From: Rheinheimera sp.
GTDB lineage: Bacteria > Pseudomonadota > Gammaproteobacteria > Enterobacterales > Alteromonadaceae
NCBI RefSeq assembly: GCF_030690345.1
Contig: NZ_JAUYGV010000007.1
Span: 558,001 to 622,000 of the forward strand
Length of the DNA: 64,000 nt
Reading direction: 5' to 3'
A program made the translations under genes and the position numbers. The notes beneath the pieces are model-generated. The model was not told the DNA's origin. It ran no database searches and was given only the letters and a program-made list of their open reading frames with translations. Each line of letters starts with the position of its first letter. The first letter of the stretch is position 1. Positions 7,739 to 15,432 of this stretch are shown piece by piece.

Positions 7739-9112
7739 ATGGCGCCGGATACACACAAGCTGCAGTGGGACCCAGAGTTAATTGCCAAGTACAATATTAA
7801 CGGCCCGCGTTATACCTCTTACCCCACCGCACTGGCACTGACTACCGGTTTTGACCACAGCCTGATCCCCGCTGCAATAAGCCAAAGCAGCGACACGCTT
7901 AGTCTTTATTTACATATCCCGTTTTGCCATAAGCTGTGCTACTACTGTGGTTGCAATAAGGTGGTGACACGGCATCAGCATAAGGCCGATATTTACCTTG
8001 ATGCGTTAGCGCAGGAGATGGCGCTGTACGCGCCGCTGCTGGACAGTAAACGTATTAATCAGCTGCATTTGGGCGGCGGTACCCCCACTTTTCTGACCGA
8101 AGTACAACTTAGCCGCTTAATGGCGCTGTTGCATAAATACTTTAGCATTAACCCTGATGCCGAAATCAGCATTGAAATTGACCCACGCAGCTGCAGCGAT
8201 GACAAGCTGCGTCATCTGCGTAGCCTTGGCTTTAACCGCGTCAGCTTTGGCGTGCAGGATTTAGACGAAAAAGTGCAAATTGCCATTAACCGCGTGCAGG
8301 ATACGGAGCTTATCCGCCATCAGGTGGCGCTTAGCCGCGAGCTGGGTTATCGCTCAATTAATCTGGACCTTATTTACGGCCTGCCATATCAGCAAGCGGC
8401 CAGCTTTGCCGAAACGGTAGCTGAGATTATCCGCCTGAACCCGGATCGGATCTCACTATTTAGCTATGCGCATTTGCCGGAGCGCTTTGCTGCGCAGCGT
8501 AAAATAAGCGATAGCAGCCTGCCGGATGCGCCGTTAAAGCTTGAACTGATGCAACTGGCGATTAACCGCTTTGTCGGCGCAGGTTATCAGTTTATTGGTA
8601 TGGACCATTTTGCCAAAGCGGATGACGCTTTAGCCAAAGCACAGCAAGCCGGTAAGCTGCAGCGCAATTTTCAGGGCTATACCACAGCAGGCCAGGATGC
8701 CTTAATTGCGCTGGGGGTTTCCGCCATCAGCCAGGTAAGTGGTGTGTTGTGGCAAAATAGCAAAGATTTACCGGATTACTACCGCGCTATTCACGCCGGG
8801 CAATTACCGGTTGAACGCGGTTTTAGCTTAAATACCGATGACAAACTACGGGCGGCACTGATAAGCCAGTTGATCTGCCACTTTGAGCTGGATGTTGAAG
8901 CCTTTAGCCGACAGTGGCGCTTAGCCGGCTTCTGGCAATATTTTGCTGAAGCGTTAAAGCGCTTGCAGCCGTTTATGGAAGATGGTTTGGTTGAGGTATA
9001 CGCTGAACGCATCAAAGTAACCGACGCCGGCCGGCTTTGGGTGCGCAGCATCTGTGCCTGCTTTGATGCCTATTTAAGCCAGGGCCGGCAGCGGTACTCA
9101 AAGGTGGTTTAA
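7739..9112 (+). CDS. hemN: Oxygen-independent coproporphyrinogen III dehydrogenase
   Basis: A 457-residue radical-SAM enzyme that decarboxylates two propionates of coproporphyrinogen III to give protoporphyrinogen IX without oxygen. The cluster motif is C63xxxC67xxC70, followed by G71-C72 (PFCHKLCYYCGC), preceded by the N-terminal YNINGPRYTSYPTA segment that separates true HemN from HemW-like proteins. LHLGGGTPTFL, IEIDPR and GFNRVSFGVQDLDEKVQ are all present, as is the C-terminal HemN domain. The length fits E. coli HemN (457). AGAGG at 7730-7734 precedes the ATG at 7739. An FNR box was sought in the 236-base upstream gap and no convincing one was seen; CGCTA-AAA-TAGCG at 7567-7579 is the only symmetric element noted. 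Confidence 0.96.
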   Translation: MAPDTHKLQWDPELIAKYNINGPRYTSYPTALALTTGFDHSLIPAAISQSSDTLSLYLHIPFCHKLCYYCGCNKVVTRHQHKADIYLDALAQEMALYAPLLDSKRINQLHLGGGTPTFLTEVQLSRLMALLHKYFSINPDAEISIEIDPRSCSDDKLRHLRSLGFNRVSFGVQDLDEKVQIAINRVQDTELIRHQVALSRELGYRSINLDLIYGLPYQQAASFAETVAEIIRLNPDRISLFSYAHLPERFAAQRKISDSSLPDAPLKLELMQLAINRFVGAGYQFIGMDHFAKADDALAKAQQAGKLQRNFQGYTTAGQDALIALGVSAISQVSGVLWQNSKDLPDYYRAIHAGQLPVERGFSLNTDDKLRAALISQLICHFELDVEAFSRQWRLAGFWQYFAEALKRLQPFMEDGLVEVYAERIKVTDAGRLWVRSICACFDAYLSQGRQRYSKVV

Positions 9113-9148
9113 CAGCCTGTGCTATGAACCCTGTGCATAACCAACTCG

Positions 9149-9775
9149 TTAGCGGCTGCCTGACAACCGCTCTTGCTTTGCTGTCAGGTGAATAATGTTC
9201 CCCGCCGCGCTGGTTTCATTTTGCTCAGCTTTAGCCACGTCGCCGTGCAGTATAGCCAGGCGGCGTTTTACGTCTTCGACAGATTTGGCCGGGTTGTTAT
9301 CGCCTGCTGCTTTCAGTTTCTCTCTGATTTGTGCCAGTTTATCCAGCGGTTTGCCGGCCACGCCGAGTTTCTCCAGCGTAAGGCCCTCATCGGCCATACG
9401 TTGCAGCAGCGTGTCTGAGGGCAGGCGCAAATGTTCACTAAGCAGATTGAGCAAATCCCGTACTTCAACCTGCTGTGACAAGGTCAGCATAGACATAGCG
9501 GCATGCAGCTGTTTTTCTGCCAGAAACATGGTTGTCAAATGGGCGCGCAGCACAGTATCTGAACTGTATTGCAATTCAGTGTCACTGTTGTGCGCCGGCT
9601 CAAAGGCACTGAGCGACAGGCCTTCAGCGCGCATCTGCGCCAGCAGTGCCGGCGAGGGCACATTCAGCTGCTGAAACACCCATTGAATATTGTGCTTTAC
9701 CAGCAGTGCTTCGGTGGTGCTGAATGCACTGAACACCTGCTTCAGATTGTCGGTGTCAGACAATATGCGGTACAT
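9149..9775 (-). CDS. Unknown cytoplasmic protein with an internal helical repeat
   Basis: The start is set at ATG 9775 because AGGAGAG lies directly upstream on the minus strand; the longer frame would need TTG at 9814, inside the previous gene. The 208-residue product has no signal peptide or membrane segment. Two related segments are visible: residues 37-59 (LNVPSPALLAQMRAEGLSLS and following) and 116-138 (LRLPSDTLLQRMADEGLTLE and following). They share the LPS..LL..M..EGL.L pattern. The C-terminal third is charged and lysine-rich. I do not recognise a family. It starts 26 bases after the stop of the phosphate-binding/OmpA fusion gene, so the two are probably co-transcribed and functionally linked. 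Confidence 0.72.
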   Translation of the reverse strand: MYRILSDTDNLKQVFSAFSTTEALLVKHNIQWVFQQLNVPSPALLAQMRAEGLSLSAFEPAHNSDTELQYSSDTVLRAHLTTMFLAEKQLHAAMSMLTLSQQVEVRDLLNLLSEHLRLPSDTLLQRMADEGLTLEKLGVAGKPLDKLAQIREKLKAAGDNNPAKSVEDVKRRLAILHGDVAKAEQNETSAAGNIIHLTAKQERLSGSR

Positions 9776-9801
9776 GGCTTGCTCTCCTGTAGTGCGGGTG
9801 T

Positions 9802-11478
9802 TTACAGCACCCAAACTTCTACCCGGCGGTTGCGTTCACGCCCGGCGTCCGTGTCATTATTTGCCACCGGCAACAGTTCGCCGTAGCTTTCAACTGCCAC
9901 AACGGCTATACCTCTGGCGTTCAGTTCACGCTCTACTGCTTTAGCGCGGCGCAGGGCCAGCTCCGCATTTTTGGCTATAGCGCCTACAGCGTCAGAAAAC
10001 CCCATCAGCACCAACCGGCGGCCGCGGTTGTTTTCCATATAGCGGATCAAGCGCTCCAAATCGCGCTTACCTTTGTTGTCCAGCTCATTTTCGCCGTAGT
10101 TAAAACGGAAATTCAGTGATAAGCGCTGGCCCTGACGGGCATAGTTGTTGTAGCTTGCCGGGGCACCATCGGCCGGAAACACTTGCTCAACACGGATGTT
10201 TTGCGAAATCAGGCCGGTTTGCTCAACCAGTTGCTGGCCTTGCTCTGAGATAGCAAATTGCGCAAAGTCTTTCGCCAGTTGCGACGCCGCCGTGGGCGTG
10301 TACAAATATAACCGGCGCGACAAGGCATAGTCTTCTGTGCTTACGGTAAAGCGGGTTGGGTAGATGGGCATACTGTCTGCGCCTTCGGAAATAGCCAACG
10401 CTTTGTTGTAAGAAATATAATTTAGCCCGATAAAGCCGATAGCGGTTTCATCTTGCGCCACGCTGACCGACAATTCAGAACTGGATTCAAAGCGCTGTGC
10501 CTGGTCGCTTAAGGTTTTACCGTGCTTTTGCAGCACCAGGGTTTTGAACGTATCGTAGGTACCGGACTGATCATCCCGCGCCAGCACGATAATGGGCTGG
10601 TCGGCGCCGCCAAGTTGCGACCAGCGGTTTATTTCACCGGCGAATATTTTCGCCAGGGTTTCGGTAGAAATAGCTTTTAACGGATTGTTTTGGTTAACAA
10701 TAATGGCCAAGCCATCCATAGCAACAATGTGTTCATTGCCAATTTTACTTAAGTCGCCCAGCGCCGGTTGCAGCTTACGCACTTCATCGGCAGTGATGCG
10801 CCTTGATGACATACCCACATCGGCTTTGCCGCTGGCCAAATCTTTAAAGGCAGTGCTGGAGCCATGGGCATGCAGTTGCACTGTAGCCGGCTTTTCGGCC
10901 TGGGTTAGATTAAGCATATTCTCTACGGCAGAGCCTTGTTGCTGCCAGGCTAACTGCGTAGCCTGTTGTGAGGTAAAAAACGCCTCTAACAGGGCCGGGG
11001 CCAGCTTTTCACCCACAGTGTTAGAACCATGCAGCCGCATCAGCATCTCTGCTGCATGAGTGGGTGCCGGTGTAGGTGCTGGTGCGGCTGCAGCCGGCGC
11101 TGCTGTTGCTATTGCCGCAGCAGTAGGCTTGGCAGCCGCACTGTTAACCGGAGAGCTGTAAAACCACCAACCGGCAGCAATAGCCAGCAGCGCAACCAGC
11201 CCGACCGGAATAAACCAACGGCTGTTTACGGCCAGGGTAGAGTGCTGTGTTGCCGGCAGCGCCGCTGCGGCTAAAGCAGAATGGATAGCCTGCAGCAGTG
11301 CGCTAAGCTTTGCGTCTTGCAACTGGCCAAGTTCCTGCAATACCAACTGGCGGTACGCTGCATCATCGCGCATTTTTTCAGCAGAAATCTGAATGTCAAA
11401 GTCAGAGCGGCAAAGCTGCTCTAACTGAATAAATAACGGGTCTGTTGCAGGATGTTGCGGCGAATGAGTTGTTTTCAC
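9802..11478 (-). CDS. Membrane-anchored PstS-like substrate-binding / OmpA peptidoglycan-binding protein
   Basis: A 558-residue protein with four parts. Residues 1-87 are cytoplasmic and helical, then one membrane segment (WFIPVGLVALLAIAAGWWFY, 88-107), then an Ala/Pro/Thr linker to about 143. A PstS-type phosphate-binding fold follows (MRLHGSNTVGEKLAPALLEAF, SGKADVGMSSRRI, FAGEINRWSQLGG, VLARDDQSGTYDTFK), and residues ~445-556 form an OmpA C-terminal domain (NFRFNYGENEL, LMGFSDAVGA, NAELALRRAKAVERELNARG, RNRRVEVWVL). The inferred topology puts the binding and peptidoglycan-anchoring domains in the periplasm. No pst transporter genes are adjacent, so a sensing or structural role is more likely than uptake. 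First gene of a two-gene unit. Confidence 0.85.
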   Translation of the reverse strand: MKTTHSPQHPATDPLFIQLEQLCRSDFDIQISAEKMRDDAAYRQLVLQELGQLQDAKLSALLQAIHSALAAAALPATQHSTLAVNSRWFIPVGLVALLAIAAGWWFYSSPVNSAAAKPTAAAIATAAPAAAAPAPTPAPTHAAEMLMRLHGSNTVGEKLAPALLEAFFTSQQATQLAWQQQGSAVENMLNLTQAEKPATVQLHAHGSSTAFKDLASGKADVGMSSRRITADEVRKLQPALGDLSKIGNEHIVAMDGLAIIVNQNNPLKAISTETLAKIFAGEINRWSQLGGADQPIIVLARDDQSGTYDTFKTLVLQKHGKTLSDQAQRFESSSELSVSVAQDETAIGFIGLNYISYNKALAISEGADSMPIYPTRFTVSTEDYALSRRLYLYTPTAASQLAKDFAQFAISEQGQQLVEQTGLISQNIRVEQVFPADGAPASYNNYARQGQRLSLNFRFNYGENELDNKGKRDLERLIRYMENNRGRRLVLMGFSDAVGAIAKNAELALRRAKAVERELNARGIAVVAVESYGELLPVANNDTDAGRERNRRVEVWVL

Positions 11479-11818
11479 TGTACTTTACTGTCTTACCTCA
11501 AAGTGCGCTAAGTGTAAGAAAGGCAGATTGCAGTAACATTACAAACAGTAGCGGGCAACACAATATCAAACCGGAAAAACAAAAAACGCCGCTCAGCGAT
11601 TACAGTTGAGTGGCGTTTTTGTTTGAATTTGTTGCTGTGTCCCGGCGGACTAAAGCCACACCCTTTTATAGCAGAAATATCGGCTTGTATTATCAGCAGT
11701 TCGCTTTACCGAAATGATATAGCCTTCGCTTAGATACCCCGACTAAAGTGCTTAAAAAATAACAACAGCAGGGTAGTTGTGCCTGCAAAAAACTAAGTAC
11801 ATCCGGGGAGGATAAGAC
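11479..11818. other. 340-base divergent intergenic region
   Basis: This region lies between the PstS/OmpA gene (leftward) and the TonB receptor (rightward). It holds the terminator plus tRNA-tail repeat described at 11576-11651. From 11652 to about 11800 it is AT-richer sequence with no frame, tRNA or promoter I can defend. GGGGAGG at 11806-11812 is the ribosome site of the receptor gene at 11819. Confidence 0.6.
11576..11651. repeat. Imperfect copy of the tRNA-Val 3' end and its terminator
   Basis: This stretch aligns in the same orientation with 19945-20022. Shared features are an A-rich lead-in, a hairpin AACGCCGCTCA...TGAG(T/C)GGCGTT, TTTTGTTT(G/A)AATTTGTTG, and then the tRNA acceptor region. 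The intact locus reads TGGTGCGTCCTAGTGGACT and this copy reads TGCTGTGTCCCGGCGGACT. The tRNA similarity stops after about 20 bases. The hairpin with flanking A and T runs could still terminate transcription. It lies 98 bases upstream of the leftward gene's start and points at no gene end, so it is probably a relic of a deleted tRNA or of an old integration event. Confidence 0.65.
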
Positions 11819-14509
11819 ATGCTAAAGCTTAACACTATAACCATGGCCATTGTAATGGCTTTTTCATTGCCGCTGGTTGCACAGCAAACTGAGCAGGCTT
11901 CGAATGATGCAGCTGAACAAGCATCAGCAAAAAATGACACCGCCATTGAAGTGATTTCGGTTACTGCCACCAAGCGTAAAACCCGCCTAATGGAAACGCC
12001 TGTTGCCATATCCGCGCTAAGTGAAGCGCAGCTGCGGCAAAGCGGGGTTAATAACGTAAAAGATATCGCCGACTTAGTGCCGGGGCTGGATATTTCAACC
12101 GCGACCGATCAGGCGGCGCCGGTGATTTCTATGCGCGGTGTGCGCTCTACCAACATTACTGAGCTGGGTGATCCTGCTGTTGGTGTGCATTTAGATGGCA
12201 TTTACTCGCCGCGGATGCAGGGTGCTTTGGCACTGATGTACGATGTTGAGCGGGTAGAGGCACTGCGAGGGCCCCAGGGCACGCTGTTTGGCCGTAACTC
12301 CACCGTTGGCAGTATCAACGTTATTTCAGCCAAGCCCGACTTTACCGGTTTTGCCGGCAATATTAATGCTGAAGCCGGCAGATTTAACAGCAAAAATCTC
12401 GGCGGTTTTATCAATATTCCGCTAAGCGATGAGTTTGCTGTGCGTATTGCGGCAAAAGGGCTAAAACGCGACTCTTACCTCGAAGGCTATTGGGACCCAA
12501 ACCAGTACGATACACGTCGCCTCAGCGAAGACGTACTGAACGCGCCGGTGATTTCTGAAGACTCTTACCAGGGCATTGGCGCTACCGTGACACAGCGGGA
12601 AAACTGGTGGATAGACGGTGCCGGTACTGACCCTGAAGCGCAGCGGGTGCGGGCGCTTACGCCAGCCGATAAAGCCGATTTTTATAATAATGCTAACGAA
12701 CACTCGTTTCGCATCAGCACGCTGTGGCAACCGGCACACGGGCTGTTTAGCAACCATACCGTGTTTCAGCAATATGTGAACAACAGTGCCGGCACACTGG
12801 ACTTAGTTAACTGCGATCAGCTACGTGGCAGACCTGACGAATATGGCGGTGATTGCTCGTCATTTTTACCAAGCGATAATACCTATCAGGCGGTGGTTAA
12901 CGTACCTGGTGAACTGAAGCTGGATATTACTTATCTGCGCAACACCCTGAACTACAGTATTAATGATGAATTAAGCCTGGTATGGCAGTTGGGCTATGAG
13001 GACATGGACAGATCGTCTGCCCAGGACAGCGAGACAGGCTTGGACCCCTGGGATGGCGCTATCTTTTTCCTTAAAGGTACCGGTGCGACATCCTATTCGA
13101 CAGAAATTCAGCTGCAGTCTGACGAATTTGGCGATCTGGTCTGGATAGCCGGCGTGAATTACTTCCACGAAAAAACCACAACCCTGGGCTATTACGACAA
13201 CCCGATGGATGACAAAGCCTTTTGGGATCAGCCGGACCGCTCAACCGAAGCCTATGCGCTGTTTGGCCAGGCAACGTACAATATTACGGCTGACTTGCAT
13301 GCCACCTTTGGCTACCGCTACAGCCACGAGACCAAGCAAGACAAAGGTGGCCGCACTTATCGCTGCTCGAATGCCGATGGCTGCGCGCCCGGCTGGTTAA
13401 ACCGCAGCGTGCTGAACGAGTTACCGGTGGATTATTTTAATGATCCGGCACTATATGCCTCATATTTTGAAAACGACAATAAAGGCCAGTGGCGTAATCA
13501 CGACTTCAGAATTGGTCTGGATTATAACCTGAGCCAGGACACCATGTTGTACAGCTATCTGGCATCAGGCTTTAAGGCCGGCGGTATCGGTGATGTATTT
13601 GAAGTGGTGAACGACAGAACCGGTGAGGTAAGCCGGTTTGAAACCCGGTTTGACCCGGAAAAAGTGCTGACGCTGGAGCTGGGCGCTAAATCAAGTTTCC
13701 TGAATAACTCGCTGAATCTGCAAGCGGCATTTTTCTACACCGACTATACCGATATGCAGTATGCCTCTGTTGGCTCCATCGGTAATGTCGAGCGTTTATC
13801 GCCGGTTGAAGACGAAAACGGCACGCCTATTCTGGATGAAAGCGGTATGCCGGTACTGGATTACCAGAACCAGCCGGTGATTGCCTACTATACGCAAAAC
13901 GTGCCTGGCTCAACCATTAAGGGCATTGAGTTTGAATTTGACTGGAAACCTTATCAAAACGGCCGTATCAGCGGCTATGCCACCTGGACTCAGGCCCGTG
14001 TCAGCGAAGATTGGCTCACCAAATGGGATTACGACCCGGAGTATTTGTTTGGCTTGTCGTATGAAGAATCAATCGATCCGGAAAATACCCTGCTGACCAC
14101 CAATCTTAAAGGCAATGATCTGGCGATGACGCCACGCTTTACTGCCAATGTCAGCTATACCCACAGCTTTGATTTAGGCCGTTTCGGCTATGTGCACAGC
14201 TGGTTTAATCTGAGCTGGAAAGATAAATCCTACACCACCATCTGGAACCTGGATAAGCATCTGGATGACATGGACTTTGCGGTAAGCGATGAAGCGGCGC
14301 AGTACATTACCGATAAACGTGACGCCTACACCATGGTTAATGCGTCATTAAAATATGAACCGCAAAGCCAGGCCTGGTATGCCGAAGTATTTGTTAATAA
14401 TGCCACCGATGAAATGGTGCAGTACTGGAATAACACCAGCAAAGGTATCAATAAAGGCAGTTTCGGCATGCCACGTTACTACGGCATCAGAGCAGGTTTT
14501 AATTTCTAA
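11819..14509 (+). CDS. TonB-dependent receptor of a beta-glucan utilisation locus
   Basis: An 896-residue outer-membrane receptor. It has a signal peptide (MLKLNTITMAIVMAFSLPLVAQQ), a TonB box-like IEVISVTATK followed by the plug (METPVAISALSEAQLRQSGV, DIADLVPGLDIS, MRGVRSTNI, VERVEALRGPQGTLFGRNSTVGSINVIS), and a 22-strand barrel ending in aromatic GIRAGFNF. GGGGAGG at 11806-11812 precedes the ATG. The next genes are GH16 and GH3 glycosidases in the same direction, so the likely ligand is a beta-glucan oligosaccharide rather than a siderophore; that is inferred from context. The barrel/plug assignment is secure. Confidence 0.93.
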   Translation: MLKLNTITMAIVMAFSLPLVAQQTEQASNDAAEQASAKNDTAIEVISVTATKRKTRLMETPVAISALSEAQLRQSGVNNVKDIADLVPGLDISTATDQAAPVISMRGVRSTNITELGDPAVGVHLDGIYSPRMQGALALMYDVERVEALRGPQGTLFGRNSTVGSINVISAKPDFTGFAGNINAEAGRFNSKNLGGFINIPLSDEFAVRIAAKGLKRDSYLEGYWDPNQYDTRRLSEDVLNAPVISEDSYQGIGATVTQRENWWIDGAGTDPEAQRVRALTPADKADFYNNANEHSFRISTLWQPAHGLFSNHTVFQQYVNNSAGTLDLVNCDQLRGRPDEYGGDCSSFLPSDNTYQAVVNVPGELKLDITYLRNTLNYSINDELSLVWQLGYEDMDRSSAQDSETGLDPWDGAIFFLKGTGATSYSTEIQLQSDEFGDLVWIAGVNYFHEKTTTLGYYDNPMDDKAFWDQPDRSTEAYALFGQATYNITADLHATFGYRYSHETKQDKGGRTYRCSNADGCAPGWLNRSVLNELPVDYFNDPALYASYFENDNKGQWRNHDFRIGLDYNLSQDTMLYSYLASGFKAGGIGDVFEVVNDRTGEVSRFETRFDPEKVLTLELGAKSSFLNNSLNLQAAFFYTDYTDMQYASVGSIGNVERLSPVEDENGTPILDESGMPVLDYQNQPVIAYYTQNVPGSTIKGIEFEFDWKPYQNGRISGYATWTQARVSEDWLTKWDYDPEYLFGLSYEESIDPENTLLTTNLKGNDLAMTPRFTANVSYTHSFDLGRFGYVHSWFNLSWKDKSYTTIWNLDKHLDDMDFAVSDEAAQYITDKRDAYTMVNASLKYEPQSQAWYAEVFVNNATDEMVQYWNNTSKGINKGSFGMPRYYGIRAGFNF

Positions 14510-14589
14510 GCTAAGCAGCCGCTAACGATGTGCCCAAACCAGTCTGTTGTGTGGCTTGGGCGCAATATCTTGTGTACCGACAGGACATT

Positions 14590-15372
14590 ATGATGAACAG
14601 CAACTTTAAGCCCGTGATATTTGCGGTAACCTGCCTTTGCAGTACTACTACTGTGCAGGCAGAGTATTTTAAAGATGATTTTAGCTGGGGCTTTAACAGC
14701 AGTTTATGGTCAGCCAGAAGTGGCGGCAATGGCTCGCCTTTTGGTTGTACCTTTACCCCAGGCATGGTTTCACCCAGCTCGCACGGCATTACGCTGGCAT
14801 TAAGCCAGGGCAGTTGCTCAGAGCTACAAAGCCGCAGCAGTTACGGTTACGGTAAAGTGCAGGGCGCGCTGAAAACCGGTAATACCCCCGGTACTGTCGC
14901 GTCTATTTTTACCTATACCTCCTGGTGGGATGCGCCAGGCCGTGCCTGGCAGGAGATTGATATTGAGTTTCTACCCTCGCTTGGCAATGTGGTGCACACC
15001 AACGTGATTTATCAGCCACAAGGCGGTACTTATCAAAGCTGGGAGCTGGATATTGATCTTGGCCAGTATGGGCTGAATATTCAGCAAAGCCTGTTGACTA
15101 TAGGCTTTGACTGGAGTGCAAACCAAATTCGCTGGTATGTATTTGATGCAACGGGTAATGAGCAAACTATCCGAACGGTTTATAAAGATAATGGCGATGG
15201 TTATCTGGCCTCTGATGAAATACCTGCCTATGCCTGGCCGGTAGATAACAGCAAAATTATGCTTAACCATTGGCATGGCGACAACTCGCAAGACGGCTTT
15301 TATTTTCCGGGCCAGTACTTTGGCGGCAACGCCTGGGCCTATTACGACTTCATTGAATATATTCCCTATTAA
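14590..15372 (+). CDS. Secreted GH16 beta-glucanase (lichenase-type active site)
   Basis: The start is placed at ATG 14590 (or 14593), after AGGA at 14582-14585, giving a clean signal peptide (MMNSNFKPVIFAVTCLC...VQA). The longer frame from 14530 would bury it. The mature protein is a GH16 jelly-roll: YFKDDFSWGFNSSLWS, YGYGKVQGALKTG, then the catalytic E122-I-D124-I-E126-F and TIGFDWSANQIRWYVFD. The ExDxE spacing without an extra residue is the form seen in lichenases and xyloglucan enzymes; typical laminarinases have ExDxxE. A beta-1,3-1,4-glucan substrate is therefore more likely than pure laminarin. At 260 residues it is a single catalytic domain. Confidence 0.88.
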   Translation: MMNSNFKPVIFAVTCLCSTTTVQAEYFKDDFSWGFNSSLWSARSGGNGSPFGCTFTPGMVSPSSHGITLALSQGSCSELQSRSSYGYGKVQGALKTGNTPGTVASIFTYTSWWDAPGRAWQEIDIEFLPSLGNVVHTNVIYQPQGGTYQSWELDIDLGQYGLNIQQSLLTIGFDWSANQIRWYVFDATGNEQTIRTVYKDNGDGYLASDEIPAYAWPVDNSKIMLNHWHGDNSQDGFYFPGQYFGGNAWAYYDFIEYIPY

Positions 15373-15432
15373 ACAGCAAGTGTCTGCCGTGGCAATTTTA
15401 TTGCGTGGTCTGGGCAGACGAAGGAACCCGTT

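Noticed and set aside
9195-9674. 159-codon open frame on the + strand
   Set aside because: Antisense to the better supported 208-residue gene, with low-complexity Ser/Cys-rich translation and no ribosome site; a codon-phase shadow.
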